The notes under the pieces were generated by a model. It had not been told where the DNA came from and ran no database searches. It saw only the letters and a program-made list of their open reading frames with translations. Positions 27,873 to 37,908 of a stretch of 64,000 nt of DNA are shown in pieces; the stretch's first letter is position 1; each line of letters starts with the position of its first letter. The stretch comes from Tateyamaria sp. syn59 (lineage in GTDB: Bacteria > Pseudomonadota > Alphaproteobacteria > Rhodobacterales > Rhodobacteraceae), in contig NZ_VCBA01000001.1 in the NCBI RefSeq assembly GCF_007995245.1, positions 573,730-637,729 on the forward strand. The letters run 5' to 3'. A program made the position numbers and the translations under genes.

Positions 27873-28913
27873 ATGTCCTTTGTGAAACTCACCACATCGG
27901 CATTGGCCCTTTCGGCCATGGCTGCAACCGCCGCTGTGGCGCGTGACCAGGTTCAGATTGCCGGGTCGTCCACCGTTCTGCCTTACGCTTCGATCGTGGC
28001 AGAGCTTTTCGGCGATAACACCGACTTCCCGACACCGGTTGTAGAATCGGGTGGCTCCTCGGCTGGTCTCAAGCGCTTCTGCCAGGGCGTCGGCACCGAG
28101 CACACAGACATCGCAAACGCATCGCGCGCCATCCGCGACAAGGAAATCCAAGCCTGCGCCGAAGCTGGTGTGACCGACATCATCGAAGTGCGCATCGGCT
28201 ATGACGGCATCGTCTTTGCAAGCCAGATCGACGGCCCTGCCTACACGGCCTTCACACCTTCCGACATCTTCAACGCGCTTGCCCCGCAGGTGATGGTTGA
28301 CGGCGAACTGGTCGACAACCCGCACACGCAGTGGTCCGACTTCAACGCCGACCTGCCTGCCGACGACATCCTGGCCTTCATCCCCGGCACCAAACACGGC
28401 ACACGTGAAGTGTTCGAGGAAAAGGTGATCGCGGCTGGCTGTGAAGCCACGGGCGCGATGGAAGCGATGATCGCGGGCGGCATGTCCGAAGATGACGCCG
28501 AAGATGCGTGCCTGAGCGTGCGCACGGACGGCCGTTCGGTGGACATCGACGGTGACTACACCGAAACACTGGCCTCCATTGACGCCAACGCCAACGCCAT
28601 CGGCGTGTTCGGTCTGGCATTCTACGAAAACAACACCGACAAGCTGAAAGTGGCAACGATGTCCGGCGTCCAGCCGACCACAGAAACCATCGCAGCCGGT
28701 GAATACCCTGTGTCGCGTCCGCTCTACTTCTACATCAAGAAAGCCCACATCGGCGTGATCCCCGGCCTCAAAGAGTTTGCTGAGTTCTTCGTCTCCGACG
28801 CCGTTGCTGGCCCATCCGGTCCGCTGGCCGCCTATGGCCTCGTGTCCGACCCCGAGCTGGCTGCAACTCAAGCAATGATCGCTGACGAGCAAACAATGGG
28901 CGGCGGTTCCTGA
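27873..28913 (+). CDS. pstS: Phosphate ABC transporter, periplasmic phosphate-binding protein PstS
   Basis: A 346-residue binding protein with a signal peptide (about 1-23, ending A-V-A). The phosphate site is visible in IAGSSTVLPYA, the SGGSSAGLKRF stretch, and PGTKHGTREVFEE. The start is fixed by CAGGAGA seven bases upstream and by the signal peptide; the frame open from 27588 is not used. It is the first gene after the Pho box. It delivers phosphate to PstCA. Two cysteine pairs may form disulfides in the periplasm. Two hairpins after the gene suggest that more PstS than PstCAB is made. Confidence 0.95.
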   Translation: MSFVKLTTSALALSAMAATAAVARDQVQIAGSSTVLPYASIVAELFGDNTDFPTPVVESGGSSAGLKRFCQGVGTEHTDIANASRAIRDKEIQACAEAGVTDIIEVRIGYDGIVFASQIDGPAYTAFTPSDIFNALAPQVMVDGELVDNPHTQWSDFNADLPADDILAFIPGTKHGTREVFEEKVIAAGCEATGAMEAMIAGGMSEDDAEDACLSVRTDGRSVDIDGDYTETLASIDANANAIGVFGLAFYENNTDKLKVATMSGVQPTTETIAAGEYPVSRPLYFYIKKAHIGVIPGLKEFAEFFVSDAVAGPSGPLAAYGLVSDPELAATQAMIADEQTMGGGS

Positions 28914-28949
28914 TCTGACCACGGATCCATACCGTGCCACGATAAACGA

Positions 28950-29007
28950 CCGGGCGGCGCCGCTGCCGCCCGGTTTCTGCTTTCAAGGCCGTCGCAAAAG
29001 CGGCCTT
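28950..29007 (+). terminator. Two hairpins between pstS and pstC (partial terminator)
   Basis: A perfect 9-bp stem (28950-28958 with 28965-28973) is followed by TTTCTGCTTTC. A second 7-bp stem (28985-28991 with 29001-29007) follows at once, ending 17 bases before the pstC start. Such an arrangement usually lowers downstream transcription and protects the pstS mRNA. Confidence 0.7.
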
Positions 29008-29024
29008 AGCACTTTGGGGGAAAT

Positions 29025-30497
29025 ATGCCTGTTTTCTGGCTCATCCTGATCGTATTGGCGATCTCGGCCGTTGGGTTTGTCGTGGGTCGGCGTCGCGCGC
29101 TGGCCAGCGCGGATGGTGACAGTCGCAACCTGCATTCATTGCCGATCTATTACGGCTCAAACGCATTCATGAAATCAGTCGTTCCGGCGTTGGGCCTCAT
29201 GTTTGTGTGGCTGTTGGTGCAACCGCTGTTCATTGATAACCGCATTTCCCAGATGATCCCTGAAGCTGAGGTGCGAGAGGGCTCGAACATCGGTTTGGTG
29301 ATGTCGGAAGTCCGCCGCACCGCGGACGGCCTGGAAAACGCGGTCAACCTGAGTCTGATTGACGACGAAACCGCCAAAAACGCGCGCATCGAGCTTACCG
29401 ACATCACGCAACGCTTGCGCGATGCAGGACAGGTGGTGACGAACCAGATCACGCAACCCGTTCTGCGGGCCGCTCAAGCGTACCGCGCAATGAGCCAGGC
29501 CTCGAACCTACTGATGACCATCGCGGTGCTGATTGTTGCTGCCCTTGGCGCGGCGTGGGGCATGATGGAGGGCCAAAAAGCGTTTCGTGCGCGAAACACC
29601 GTGGAACAGGGCGTTATGGCCCTTCTGATCGCGGCGGCATCTGTGGCCATCCTGACAACGATCGGTATCGTCCTGTCGCTGATCTTCAACACTATTGAGT
29701 TTTTCAGCCTGTATCCGGCGTCAGAGTTCTTTTTCCTCCTCGAATGGGCGCCCAGCTTCTCCGGTCGCGGCGGTGCATCCAGCCTGGGGATCATCCCGCT
29801 TTTGTGGGGCACGCTGTATATCTCTTTTGTCGCCTTGCTGGTTGCGGTGCCGATTGGGTTGTTCGCCGCGATTTACCTGTCGGAATACGCTGGACCAAAG
29901 ATGCGCAGCATCGCCAAACCTCTGCTTGAGGTTCTGGCCGGTATTCCTACCATCGTCTACGGCCTGTTCGCCCTGCTGACCATTGGTCCGATCCTTTTGT
30001 CGGTGTTCGGCGACGATGGGCTGGGTTGGATGCAGGGCCAGCGCGCCGTGCTGACGGCGGGTCTCGCCATGGGCATCATGCTAATTCCCTTTGTCAGCTC
30101 ACTGTCCGACGACATCATCAACGCGGTGCCACAGGCAATGCGCGATGGCTCTTACGGTCTGGGCGCGACGAAGTCAGAGACGATAAAGCAGGTTGTTCTG
30201 CCCGCTGCCCTTCCTGGCATTGTGGGCGCGATCCTGCTGGCCGCGAGCCGCGCCATCGGTGAGACGATGATCGTGGTGCTGGGGGCAGGGGCGGCAGCCC
30301 GGCTGAGCCTCAACCCGTTCGAGGCGATGACGACCGTAACGGCCAAGATCGTGTCGCAGCTGACCGGTGACAGCGACTTTGCCTCGCCCGAGGCTCTGGT
30401 CGCCTTTGCCCTCGGTATGACGCTCTTCATCATCACGCTCGGGCTGAATGTCTTTGCCCTCTACATCGTGCGCAAATATCGGGAGCAATACGAGTAA
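29025..30497 (+). CDS. pstC: Phosphate ABC transporter permease PstC
   Basis: A 490-residue inner-membrane protein, longer than E. coli PstC (319) because of an amino-terminal extension. There are membrane segments at about 4-22 and 58-75, an intervening soluble part with heptad-like character (about 80-150), more segments from about 160, and the transport core in the C-terminal half with the EAA-type loop around PQAMRDGSYGLGATKSETIKQVVLPAALPGI. It forms the channel with PstA. The long type is common in marine proteobacteria. Confidence 0.93.
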   Translation: MPVFWLILIVLAISAVGFVVGRRRALASADGDSRNLHSLPIYYGSNAFMKSVVPALGLMFVWLLVQPLFIDNRISQMIPEAEVREGSNIGLVMSEVRRTADGLENAVNLSLIDDETAKNARIELTDITQRLRDAGQVVTNQITQPVLRAAQAYRAMSQASNLLMTIAVLIVAALGAAWGMMEGQKAFRARNTVEQGVMALLIAAASVAILTTIGIVLSLIFNTIEFFSLYPASEFFFLLEWAPSFSGRGGASSLGIIPLLWGTLYISFVALLVAVPIGLFAAIYLSEYAGPKMRSIAKPLLEVLAGIPTIVYGLFALLTIGPILLSVFGDDGLGWMQGQRAVLTAGLAMGIMLIPFVSSLSDDIINAVPQAMRDGSYGLGATKSETIKQVVLPAALPGIVGAILLAASRAIGETMIVVLGAGAAARLSLNPFEAMTTVTAKIVSQLTGDSDFASPEALVAFALGMTLFIITLGLNVFALYIVRKYREQYE

Positions 30498-31825
30498 TGA
30501 CCGACGCAGCCATGACCCCCGAAAGCGCGCGACCCACAAAGTCGCTGACCCACGAGGACGCGCGCACCAAGAAACGCAACGCGTCCGAGCGCCGGTTTCG
30601 CGCCTACGGCATCGCAGCAATCTGCACCGGCCTGTTCTTTCTGCTGGCGCTGCTGGCCGCCATCCTGAGCGCAGGTTTGCCCGCGTTCCGTCAGGCTGTG
30701 GTCGAAGTGCCCTTTACCATGACGCAGGAGCAATTCGACGAAGCCGAAGAAGCGATGCTGAAGACGGCCATTTACACCGATTACTTCATCACATCGCTGT
30801 CGGACACGATGCAGGCCGAGGGCGTGCAGATCGAATTTGACGAAGATGCGGTGGACCGCCTGCTGGGCAAGGTGGGTGGTGACCTGCGCGCCTACTACCG
30901 TGAAAATCAGGACCAGATCGGCGAACAGATCGGCTTTGAGCTGGCGGCATCATCTCGCGTCGACCGGTACCTTAAAGGAACCTTTACGCGCGACGACCTG
31001 CAAAGCGGCAACCGCTTCTTCATGCCGGAAGACTTCGATCTGATCGACGCCATGCAAGAGGCGGGATTGATCAAGCAAGTGTTCAACTGGAACTTCATCA
31101 CGGGCGTGGATACCGGCGTGGACAACCCCGGCGGCGCAGGGATCGGGGCGTCGGTTCTGGGGTCATTCTTCATGATGCTGGTGGTTCTTGCGCTCAGTCT
31201 GCCCATTGGTGTTGCGGCCTCGATCTATCTTGAGGAGTTTGCGCCCAAGAACCGGTTCACCGACTTCATTGAGGTGAACATTGCAAACCTCGCCGCCGTG
31301 CCATCCATCGTCTTCGGTATCCTGGGCCTTGCCGTGTTCATCCAATTTGCACATCTGCCGCAATCGGCGCCTTTGGTGGGTGGCCTGGTGCTGACGCTGA
31401 TGACGTTGCCGACGATCATCATTTCGACCCGAGCATCGCTCAAGGCTGTGCCGCCGTCGATCCGGGATGCGGCGCTTGGGGTAGGGGCCTCGAAGATGCA
31501 ATCGGTGTTCCACCACGTGCTGCCACTGGCTGCGCCCGGCATCCTGACGGGCACGATCATCGGTCTGGCGCAGGCTTTGGGTGAAACAGCACCGCTTTTG
31601 CTGATCGGCATGGTGGGCTTTGTGGCACGTTACCCCGACACCTTTGTCGAAGGGTTCCTTGAACCGAACTCGGCCGTGCCGGCACAGATCTACAACTGGG
31701 CTGCCCGCTCGGATGCGGTCTTTACCGAGAAAGCCTGGGGCGGCATCATCGTGCTGCTCTTGTTCCTGATCACAATGAACACGATCGCCGTTATCCTGCG
31801 GCGCCGGTTCGAACGCCGCTGGTAG
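30497..31825 (+). CDS. pstA: Phosphate ABC transporter permease PstA
   Basis: A 442-residue permease with the amino-terminal DUF3333 extension (about 30-200: one membrane helix followed by a large soluble domain, probably periplasmic) and a transport core from about 215. The cytoplasmic coupling loop is in [32 protein letters not shown]. The start codon shares a base with the pstC stop (TAATG). It pairs with PstC and sits on the PstB ATPase. Confidence 0.93.
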   Translation: MTDAAMTPESARPTKSLTHEDARTKKRNASERRFRAYGIAAICTGLFFLLALLAAILSAGLPAFRQAVVEVPFTMTQEQFDEAEEAMLKTAIYTDYFITSLSDTMQAEGVQIEFDEDAVDRLLGKVGGDLRAYYRENQDQIGEQIGFELAASSRVDRYLKGTFTRDDLQSGNRFFMPEDFDLIDAMQEAGLIKQVFNWNFITGVDTGVDNPGGAGIGASVLGSFFMMLVVLALSLPIGVAASIYLEEFAPKNRFTDFIEVNIANLAAVPSIVFGILGLAVFIQFAHLPQSAPLVGGLVLTLMTLPTIIISTRASLKAVPPSIRDAALGVGASKMQSVFHHVLPLAAPGILTGTIIGLAQALGETAPLLLIGMVGFVARYPDTFVEGFLEPNSAVPAQIYNWAARSDAVFTEKAWGGIIVLLLFLITMNTIAVILRRRFERRW

Positions 31826-31836
31826 GGGGCAAGCAC

Positions 31837-32634
31837 ATGAACGACATGAGAATTGTGGAGAGAGACGTGGACCAAAACGACGTCAAGATCGCGGCCAAGG
31901 GCGTGCAGGTCTATTACGGAGATACACATGCCATCAAGGACGTGGATGTCGATATTGAGGACAAGACCGTTACGGCGTTCATCGGTCCGTCTGGCTGCGG
32001 CAAGTCCACTTTCCTGCGCTGCATCAATAGGATGAACGACACAATTGATGTATGTCGCGTGATGGGTGACATTCATATTGATGGCGAAGACATCTACGAC
32101 AGCAAGGTTGACCCTGTGCAACTGCGGGCCAAGGTCGGGATGGTGTTTCAGAAACCAAACCCGTTCCCGAAGTCGATCTATGACAATGTTGCCTACGGCC
32201 CGCGCATCCACGGCCTTGCGAAGAACAAAGCGGAACTGGATGATTTGGTTGAGAAATCCTTGCGCCGTGGCGCAATTTGGGATGAGGTCAAAGACCGGCT
32301 TGATGCGCCTGGCACCGGCTTGTCGGGTGGGCAACAACAGCGTTTGTGCATCGCACGCGCCGTTGCCACGGAACCCGAAGTTCTGCTGATGGATGAGCCA
32401 TGCTCGGCGCTGGACCCCATCGCGACCGCCCAGGTCGAGGAACTCATCGACGAATTACGTCAAAGCTATTCGGTCGTCATCGTGACGCACTCGATGCAAC
32501 AGGCCGCACGGGTCAGCCAGAAGACCGCGTTCTTCCACCTCGGCAACCTTGTTGAATACGGCGAGACAGGCCAAATCTTTACCAATCCCGTCGATCCGCG
32601 CACCGAAAGCTACATCACTGGCCGCATCGGCTAA
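31837..32634 (+). CDS. pstB: Phosphate ABC transporter ATPase PstB
   Basis: A 265-residue ABC ATPase. Walker A is GPSGCGKST, the Q-loop is in [27 protein letters not shown], the signature is LSGGQQQR, Walker B is [13 protein letters not shown], and the switch histidine is in VTHSM. The QKPNPFP stretch is diagnostic for PstB. A start at [12 protein letters not shown]-like residues further in is not available, so [10 protein letters not shown] is accepted as a short lead. Confidence 0.96.
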   Translation: MNDMRIVERDVDQNDVKIAAKGVQVYYGDTHAIKDVDVDIEDKTVTAFIGPSGCGKSTFLRCINRMNDTIDVCRVMGDIHIDGEDIYDSKVDPVQLRAKVGMVFQKPNPFPKSIYDNVAYGPRIHGLAKNKAELDDLVEKSLRRGAIWDEVKDRLDAPGTGLSGGQQQRLCIARAVATEPEVLLMDEPCSALDPIATAQVEELIDELRQSYSVVIVTHSMQQAARVSQKTAFFHLGNLVEYGETGQIFTNPVDPRTESYITGRIG

Positions 32635-32645
32635 GGAGCATGACC

Positions 32646-33347
32646 ATGCAAGACCAACACATCGCCTCGGCCTTTGACCGGGACCTAGAAGCGATCCAGG
32701 CCCAAATCATGAAAATGGGCGGGCTTGTCGAGAACGCCATCCTTGAGGCTGCCATCAGCCTTGAAACCCGCGACGAAGAGCGCGCAGAACGTGTGCGCAA
32801 GGGCGACAAGGCCATCGACAATCTTGAGGAGCTGATCAACGAAGAAGCTGCGCGTGTCATCGCGCTGCGTGCGCCCACGGCAATTGACTTGAGGCTGGTG
32901 CTGTCCGTCATCAAGGTGAGCGCCAACCTGGAACGCATTGGAGATTATGCAAAAAACATGGGCAAGCGCACCAGCGTCTTGTCGCAAATGGCGCCCGTGA
33001 ACGACAGTGCTGCCGCCTTGCGCCGCATGGCGAAAGAGGTTGAACGGATGCTCAAAGACGCGCTTGATGCCTATGTGGCGCGCGATGCCGAACTGGCGCA
33101 GGACGTGATCGACCGCGATACCGAGGTCGACCAGATGTACAACGCGCTGTTCCGGGAATTCCTGACCTTCATGATGGAAGACCCGCGCAACATCACGGCC
33201 TGCATGCACCTGCATTTCATTGCAAAAAATATCGAGCGGATGGGTGACCACGTCACATCCATTGCCGAGCAGGTCGTCTACCTGGTGACGGGCGCAATAC
33301 CCGATGAAAACCGCCAAAAGGCGGACAAGACATCGCTTCAGGCATAG
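32646..33347 (+). CDS. phoU: Phosphate transport regulator PhoU
   Basis: A 233-residue all-helical protein made of two three-helix repeats (about 10-115 and 116-220), each with an acidic metal-binding patch: E/D residues around LERIGDYAKNMGKR in the first and IERMGDHVTSIAEQ in the second. PhoU links the Pst transporter to PhoR and keeps the kinase off in high phosphate. The AAGGAG at 32633-32638 is seven bases before ATG 32646 but only one base before ATG 32640, so the second ATG is the likelier start. Confidence 0.94.
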   Translation: MQDQHIASAFDRDLEAIQAQIMKMGGLVENAILEAAISLETRDEERAERVRKGDKAIDNLEELINEEAARVIALRAPTAIDLRLVLSVIKVSANLERIGDYAKNMGKRTSVLSQMAPVNDSAAALRRMAKEVERMLKDALDAYVARDAELAQDVIDRDTEVDQMYNALFREFLTFMMEDPRNITACMHLHFIAKNIERMGDHVTSIAEQVVYLVTGAIPDENRQKADKTSLQA

Positions 33348-33359
33348 GAGAAAGCCCCA

Positions 33360-34049
33360 ATGTCCGTCGATCAACCCCGTGTTCTGGTTGTCGAAGATGA
33401 ACTCGCGCAACGCGAAGTTCTTGCCTATAATCTGGAGGCTGAAGGCTTTGCCGTGAGCCGCGCACAGAACGGCGACGAAGCCTTGCTGCTTGTCGACGAG
33501 GATATGCCGGACATCATCGTGCTGGACTGGATGATGCCGAACCTCAGCGGCATCGAAGTGTGCCGCAGGCTCAAGATCCGGCCAGAGACGCGCAGCATTC
33601 CCGTCATCATGTTGTCGGCCCGGTCAGAGGAGGTCGACAAGGTCCGCGGGCTCGAAACCGGCGCCGACGACTATGTGGTCAAACCGTATTCCGTGATCGA
33701 ACTGATGGCGCGCGTGCGCAGCCAGTTGCGCCGTGTGCGGCCAGCCACTGTCGGCCAGCGTCTGGAATTTGACGACATTATTCTGGATGCCGAAAGCCAT
33801 AAGGTTACGCGCGGCGAAGACGAGTTGAAACTGGGGCCAACCGAGTTTCGCTTGCTGAGCACATTTATGGAAAAACCCGGTCGCGTCTGGAGCCGTGAGC
33901 AATTGTTGGACCGTGTATGGGGCCGCGACATCTATGTCGATACGCGGACTGTCGATGTTCATATCGGTCGGTTGCGCAAGGCGTTGACGTATTTCGGAGG
34001 AAGCGATCCGGTCCGCACAGTGCGGGGTGCTGGGTATGCACTTGGGTGA
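33360..34049 (+). CDS. phoB: Phosphate regulon response regulator PhoB
   Basis: A 229-residue OmpR/PhoB-type regulator. The receiver domain (1-120) has E12-D13, the phosphorylated D56 in IVLDWMMPNLSG and K108 in VVKPYS. The winged-helix domain (about 130-228) has the recognition helix region RTVDVHIGRLRKAL and RTVRGAGYAL at the end. It should bind the Pho box before pstS, making the operon self-activating. It closes the pho cluster. Confidence 0.95.
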   Translation: MSVDQPRVLVVEDELAQREVLAYNLEAEGFAVSRAQNGDEALLLVDEDMPDIIVLDWMMPNLSGIEVCRRLKIRPETRSIPVIMLSARSEEVDKVRGLETGADDYVVKPYSVIELMARVRSQLRRVRPATVGQRLEFDDIILDAESHKVTRGEDELKLGPTEFRLLSTFMEKPGRVWSREQLLDRVWGRDIYVDTRTVDVHIGRLRKALTYFGGSDPVRTVRGAGYALG

Positions 34050-34274
34050 GCTGAGCCGTGTAAGCATCGGATTTTACTGACTCCGGTCACTCCCTAAATT
34101 TACATAATGTGGATTATAGGCCTTACGGATCAACCGATGAAATGAGCCAGTCACCGCGTCAGCGCTCGTGACGTTCGGTCAGAGCGCATCCCTCCCTTGG
34201 CAGCCTTGCGCACCGAGCCTAGGCTACTCCCGCGTGCATGTTCTTTTCCGGCATGTCAGCAATTGGGAGAAGCA

Positions 34275-35039
34275 ATGGACATCAAGAACAAGGCCGTGGT
34301 CGTGACAGGCGCCGCTGCCGGCATCGGTCGTGCGTTGTGCGAGGCATTTGCGGCCCAGGGTGCTGCCACGGTGGTTTGTGCCGACATCGACATCACTGGT
34401 GCAAAGGAAACAGCGCTTGCGATCAACGGCTTGGCCAGAGAGGTTGATGTCTCCAAGGAAACAGAGATCGCCAGCCTCATTGAAGATATTGAGGCCTCGG
34501 TTGGCTCGATTGACATCTTCTGCTCGAACGCGGGCGTTCTTGTCGAAGGCGGCGCTGATGCGCCTGATGCTGCATGGCAGCGCCTTTGGGAAATCAATGT
34601 CATGGCGCATGTCTGGGCCGCTCGTCATGTTGTGCCGCGAATGATCAAACGTGGCGGCGGCTATCTGCTAAACACCGCATCTGCGGCCGGATTGCTGAAC
34701 CAGATCGGATCGGCGCCCTACGGGGTCACGAAACACGCGGCCGTCGGGTTGGCGGAGTGGCTGGCCATCACCCATGGCGACGCGGGTATAAAGGTATCTG
34801 TCCTGTGCCCGCAGGCCGTGCGCACCGCCATGACTGAAGGCCACGAAGATCACGTTGCCGCAATTGACGGTATGCTGGAGCCTGAGGATGCAGCGCAAGC
34901 CTGCATGGACGCCATTCGCGACGAAACATTTCTGGTCCTGCCGCACGCCAATGTTCTCAAATATATGCAACTGAAAACGGCCGATTACGACCGTTGGATC
35001 GCAGGGATGCAGAAGCTGAACCGCGCCTATTCCGGCTGA
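34275..35039 (+). CDS. Short-chain dehydrogenase/reductase
   Basis: A 254-residue SDR enzyme. The cofactor motif is VTGAAAGIGRAL (about 10-21) and the second-strand aspartate in CADIDITGAK suggests NAD(H). The catalytic Ser, Tyr and Lys are in NTASAAGLLNQIGSAPYGVTKHAAVGLAEWL. Substrate unknown. The ATG at 34275 follows GGGAGAAGC. The 3' end overlaps the convergent tesB gene by 13 bases. The 225 bases between phoB and this gene show no clear feature. Confidence 0.8.
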   Translation: MDIKNKAVVVTGAAAGIGRALCEAFAAQGAATVVCADIDITGAKETALAINGLAREVDVSKETEIASLIEDIEASVGSIDIFCSNAGVLVEGGADAPDAAWQRLWEINVMAHVWAARHVVPRMIKRGGGYLLNTASAAGLLNQIGSAPYGVTKHAAVGLAEWLAITHGDAGIKVSVLCPQAVRTAMTEGHEDHVAAIDGMLEPEDAAQACMDAIRDETFLVLPHANVLKYMQLKTADYDRWIAGMQKLNRAYSG

Positions 35040-35905
35040 GCCTTCGGAGTGATCGGGCGGATCAACCCCTCTTGCGCAACGGAAGCGACAAGCGTGCCGT
35101 CCTTGGCGTAGATCATCCCGCGGTTAAATCCCCTGCCCTTGCCCGACCACGGACTGTCCATCGTGTAGAGGTGCCAATCACAAAACGACGCGGGTGCATG
35201 AAACCACATCGCGTGGTCGAGGCTCGCCGCCATGACGCGGCCTGTGAACCAAGTCTGGCCATGTGGGCGCAATGCCGTGCCCAACAGGTTCAGGTCCGAC
35301 GCGTAAGCCAGCAAACAGTGCTGCAATTGCGGGCTGATGCCGCGTGCCGCCGCCATGCGGAACCACAGATGGCTGCGGTCGTCCATCGGCTCTGGCGTGA
35401 AGAAATCGCGCGGGGCAACTTCGCGGATGTCGATCGGACGCGGGCGCAGAAACTCCTCATGAAACTTTTGCGGAATGCGGTCAACGACCGTTTCACGGAG
35501 CGCCTTGCGGTCGGGTAGGTGCGCGGGACCCTCGACCTCGGGCATCGGGTGCTGGTGTGACCACCCGTCCTCGTCCGCGTGAAATGAGGCGGACATGTTC
35601 AGGATCTGGCGACCGTGCTGGATGGCGACGACCCGCCGGGTGGTAAAGCTTCCGCCATCGCGGGCGCGATCCACCTGGTAGATCACCGGGATCGACGGGT
35701 CGCCGGGCCGGATGAAATAGGCGTGCAGCGAATGGCATAACCGGTCCTCAACCGTACGATAGGCGGCGGCAAGCGCCTGGCCAATCACCTGACCGCCGAA
35801 AATGCGCGTGGGTGTCTCGCCGCCCTGCCCCGTGCCGCGAAACAGATCGACCTCAAGCCGTTCTACGGCCAGAAGGTCCAGCAAAGTCTGGTGTGCATCC
35901 GTCAT
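35027..35905 (-). CDS. tesB: Acyl-CoA thioesterase II
   Basis: A 292-residue double-hotdog thioesterase of the TesB family that hydrolyses medium to long acyl-CoA. Segments GQGGETPTRIFGGQVIGQALAAAYRTV, HSLHAYFIRPGDPSIPVIYQVDRARDGGSFTTRRVVAIQ, and the second-domain LNLLGTALRPHG, AASLDHAMWFHAP and WHLYTMDSPWSGKGRGFNRGMIY are diagnostic, including the catalytic Asp of SLDHAMWFH. It lies 13 bases downstream of the serine hydrolase gene and is probably cotranscribed with it. Confidence 0.93.
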   Translation of the reverse strand: MTDAHQTLLDLLAVERLEVDLFRGTGQGGETPTRIFGGQVIGQALAAAYRTVEDRLCHSLHAYFIRPGDPSIPVIYQVDRARDGGSFTTRRVVAIQHGRQILNMSASFHADEDGWSHQHPMPEVEGPAHLPDRKALRETVVDRIPQKFHEEFLRPRPIDIREVAPRDFFTPEPMDDRSHLWFRMAAARGISPQLQHCLLAYASDLNLLGTALRPHGQTWFTGRVMAASLDHAMWFHAPASFCDWHLYTMDSPWSGKGRGFNRGMIYAKDGTLVASVAQEGLIRPITPKAQPE

Positions 35906-35918
35906 GGTCGCCGTCCTG

Positions 35919-37127
35919 TCACATCAGCGCGCCATGCACCAGCGCCTTGAGTTCGGCGCGGGCGGGATAGCTGGAGGATGGGCTGAGCTGTGTAAACAGC
36001 ACCGTGCTGATGTCGTGCGCGCGGTCGACCCAGAAAAACGTGGACGCCATGCCACCCCAACTGAAGTCTCCAATCGAAGACGGCACGCGACTGCGCGCCG
36101 GATCAATGACGACCGCACCGCCGATGCCAAAGCCCATGCCTTCCATAGGTTGTTCGGCAAAACTTGCTGGGCCCAGGCTCGCAATATCGCCGGGCAGATG
36201 GTTCGACATCATGAAGTCTGCGGTCGAGGGCGAAATCAGCCCCTGCCCGCGCAACCGCAAGCACTCAGTAAATGTCATGTAGTCGTCGATGCTACCGACA
36301 AGCCCACCACCGCCGCTGAAACACGTGGTACGGCGAAAGGGCGAGCCCTCCGCATCATCGAAAAGGCGCAGCGCGTTGCCACCCTTGGCTTGCGCATTCA
36401 GGTCCATCGCGTTGCCCGCCAGCGGTGTGTAGAGGCTGGCAAAGCGGTCGAGCGCGCCATCGGGCACGGCAAACCCGGTATCGACCATGCCCAACGGTCC
36501 AAGAACGCGTGTGCGAAACACCTGATCCAACGTCTCGCCCGTCACAACCTCGATGACGCGTCCGATAACGTCGATCCCGACCGAGTACTCCCACCGCGCA
36601 CCGGGCGCAAAAGCCAGCGGCAAGGTTGCAAGCTGCGCACATTGTTCAGCCAGCGTGCCGGCTGTCGGTTTGAAGAGCAGATCGAGGTCTTGCATTGCCT
36701 TGGGCAGGACACCGGGATTGAACGGGTAGCTGAAACCGGACCGGTGCGTCAGTACCTGATGCAGTGTCGGTGACGGACTTGGGTCTGTGTCCGAGATATC
36801 CTTGGCGTTTGGTCGCAACGCGTGCATCTCTGCGAAGTCTGGCAAGAAAGTTGAAAGGGGCGCATCAAGGTGCAGACGCCCCTCCTCCACCAGCATCATC
36901 AGGATGAGCGAGGTGATCGGCTTGGTCATCGAATAGATGCGCGCAAGCGTGTCACGCTCAAAAGGCGCGGCACTGTCGAGGTCGCGCACACCCGACTGGG
37001 CAAACAAGACCTCCTTGCCATGCTGATGGATCAGCACCGACAGTCCTGCAAATTTCTTCGCCCTCACGTACGCCTCTGCCCAGGTCTGGATGCGGGACAG
37101 TCGGGCGGGATCGAGGGTCAGGGACAT
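35919..37127 (-). CDS. Beta-lactamase-family serine hydrolase
   Basis: A 402-residue class C beta-lactamase/esterase-like protein. The S-x-x-K catalytic motif is SMTKP (about 89-93), the tyrosine motif is in RWEYSVGIDV, and the GGGLVGSIDDYMTF segment follows. There is no signal peptide, so this is a cytosolic esterase or amidase rather than a resistance enzyme. The ATG at 37127 was chosen because the longer frame reads into non-homologous sequence. It is divergent from the GST gene with 77 bases between the starts. Confidence 0.85.
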   Translation of the reverse strand: MSLTLDPARLSRIQTWAEAYVRAKKFAGLSVLIHQHGKEVLFAQSGVRDLDSAAPFERDTLARIYSMTKPITSLILMMLVEEGRLHLDAPLSTFLPDFAEMHALRPNAKDISDTDPSPSPTLHQVLTHRSGFSYPFNPGVLPKAMQDLDLLFKPTAGTLAEQCAQLATLPLAFAPGARWEYSVGIDVIGRVIEVVTGETLDQVFRTRVLGPLGMVDTGFAVPDGALDRFASLYTPLAGNAMDLNAQAKGGNALRLFDDAEGSPFRRTTCFSGGGGLVGSIDDYMTFTECLRLRGQGLISPSTADFMMSNHLPGDIASLGPASFAEQPMEGMGFGIGGAVVIDPARSRVPSSIGDFSWGGMASTFFWVDRAHDISTVLFTQLSPSSSYPARAELKALVHGALM

Positions 37128-37204
37128 GTGGTCACGATACGGTGCTGTGCGGTGTTGCCAAGGCAAAACGACCGGGCATAGCGTCGGCGCGAGGGGAGAT
37201 CGCG

Positions 37205-37816
37205 ATGCTGACACTTCATTTTGCGCCACGCAGTCGCGCGGTTCGTGTGACCTGGTTGCTCGAAGAAATGGGGTTGGAATACGACCTCGTGTCTTACGAT
37301 CTGGGCGATCCGGTCATGCGCAGCGCTGCGTTTCGATCACAGGTGCATCCGATGGGGCGTGTGCCTGTGCTCGTTGACGGGGACGTGCAGATCATGGAAA
37401 GCGGCGCGATTCTCGAATACCTGCTGACGCGCCACGGCGATGGCCGCTTACGGCCTGCCCCTGACAACGCGGACTATCCCACGTATCTGCAATGGCTTCA
37501 CTACGCCGAGGGCATGATCATGCCGCAGGTCAACAGCTACATGGTCGAGACATTCTTTCTGCCGCCCGAGCGTCGATCAGAGGTGCATGCCAAACGCGCC
37601 ATGAAGCTGATGGGGCAGATGTTGGTCCCGGTAGATGCGGCGCTGGAGGGTCGGGACTTCCTTGCGGGCGCGTTTTCAGCGGCGGACATCATGACGGGAT
37701 CGGCGGCAATATCGGCCAAAAGCATCGGGGGCGATATGTCGGCCCTGCCCCATCTGTCTGCCTATACGGACCGGCTGTTGGCCCGTCCGGCCTACCAGAA
37801 AGCCGCGGCGCTTTGA
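37205..37816 (+). CDS. Glutathione S-transferase family protein
   Basis: A 204-residue GST. The thioredoxin-like domain (1-78) shows APRSRAVRVTWLLEEMGLEY, with Ser/Arg at the glutathione-activating position, then the cis-proline in GRVPVLVDGD and ESGAILEYL. The helical domain has FSAADIMTGSAA, with the conserved aspartate of the N-capping box. It may detoxify electrophiles; the substrate is unknown. The ATG at 37205 gives MLTLHFAP, a typical start. Confidence 0.88.
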   Translation: MLTLHFAPRSRAVRVTWLLEEMGLEYDLVSYDLGDPVMRSAAFRSQVHPMGRVPVLVDGDVQIMESGAILEYLLTRHGDGRLRPAPDNADYPTYLQWLHYAEGMIMPQVNSYMVETFFLPPERRSEVHAKRAMKLMGQMLVPVDAALEGRDFLAGAFSAADIMTGSAAISAKSIGGDMSALPHLSAYTDRLLARPAYQKAAAL

Positions 37817-37818
37817 TG

Positions 37819-37907
37819 CAAAGGACGCCTGGCGGCGACGCGATTCATTTTTGGGAATGAGGGGCGTCACCCCTCAAACGCCCCACCGTATTCGAAAAGA
37901 GAAGAAG
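37819..37907. repeat. REP-like hairpin element, copy 1
   Basis: This 89-base element fills the gap between the convergent GST and livF genes. It holds a GAGGGG/CCCCTC hairpin (about 37858-37874) and ends with a purine-rich tail CGAAAAGAGAAGAAG. It is about 89 percent identical (9 changes and one indel by hand count) to 41627-41716 in the same orientation. It may also end transcription of both genes. Confidence 0.8.
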
Positions 37908-37908
37908 A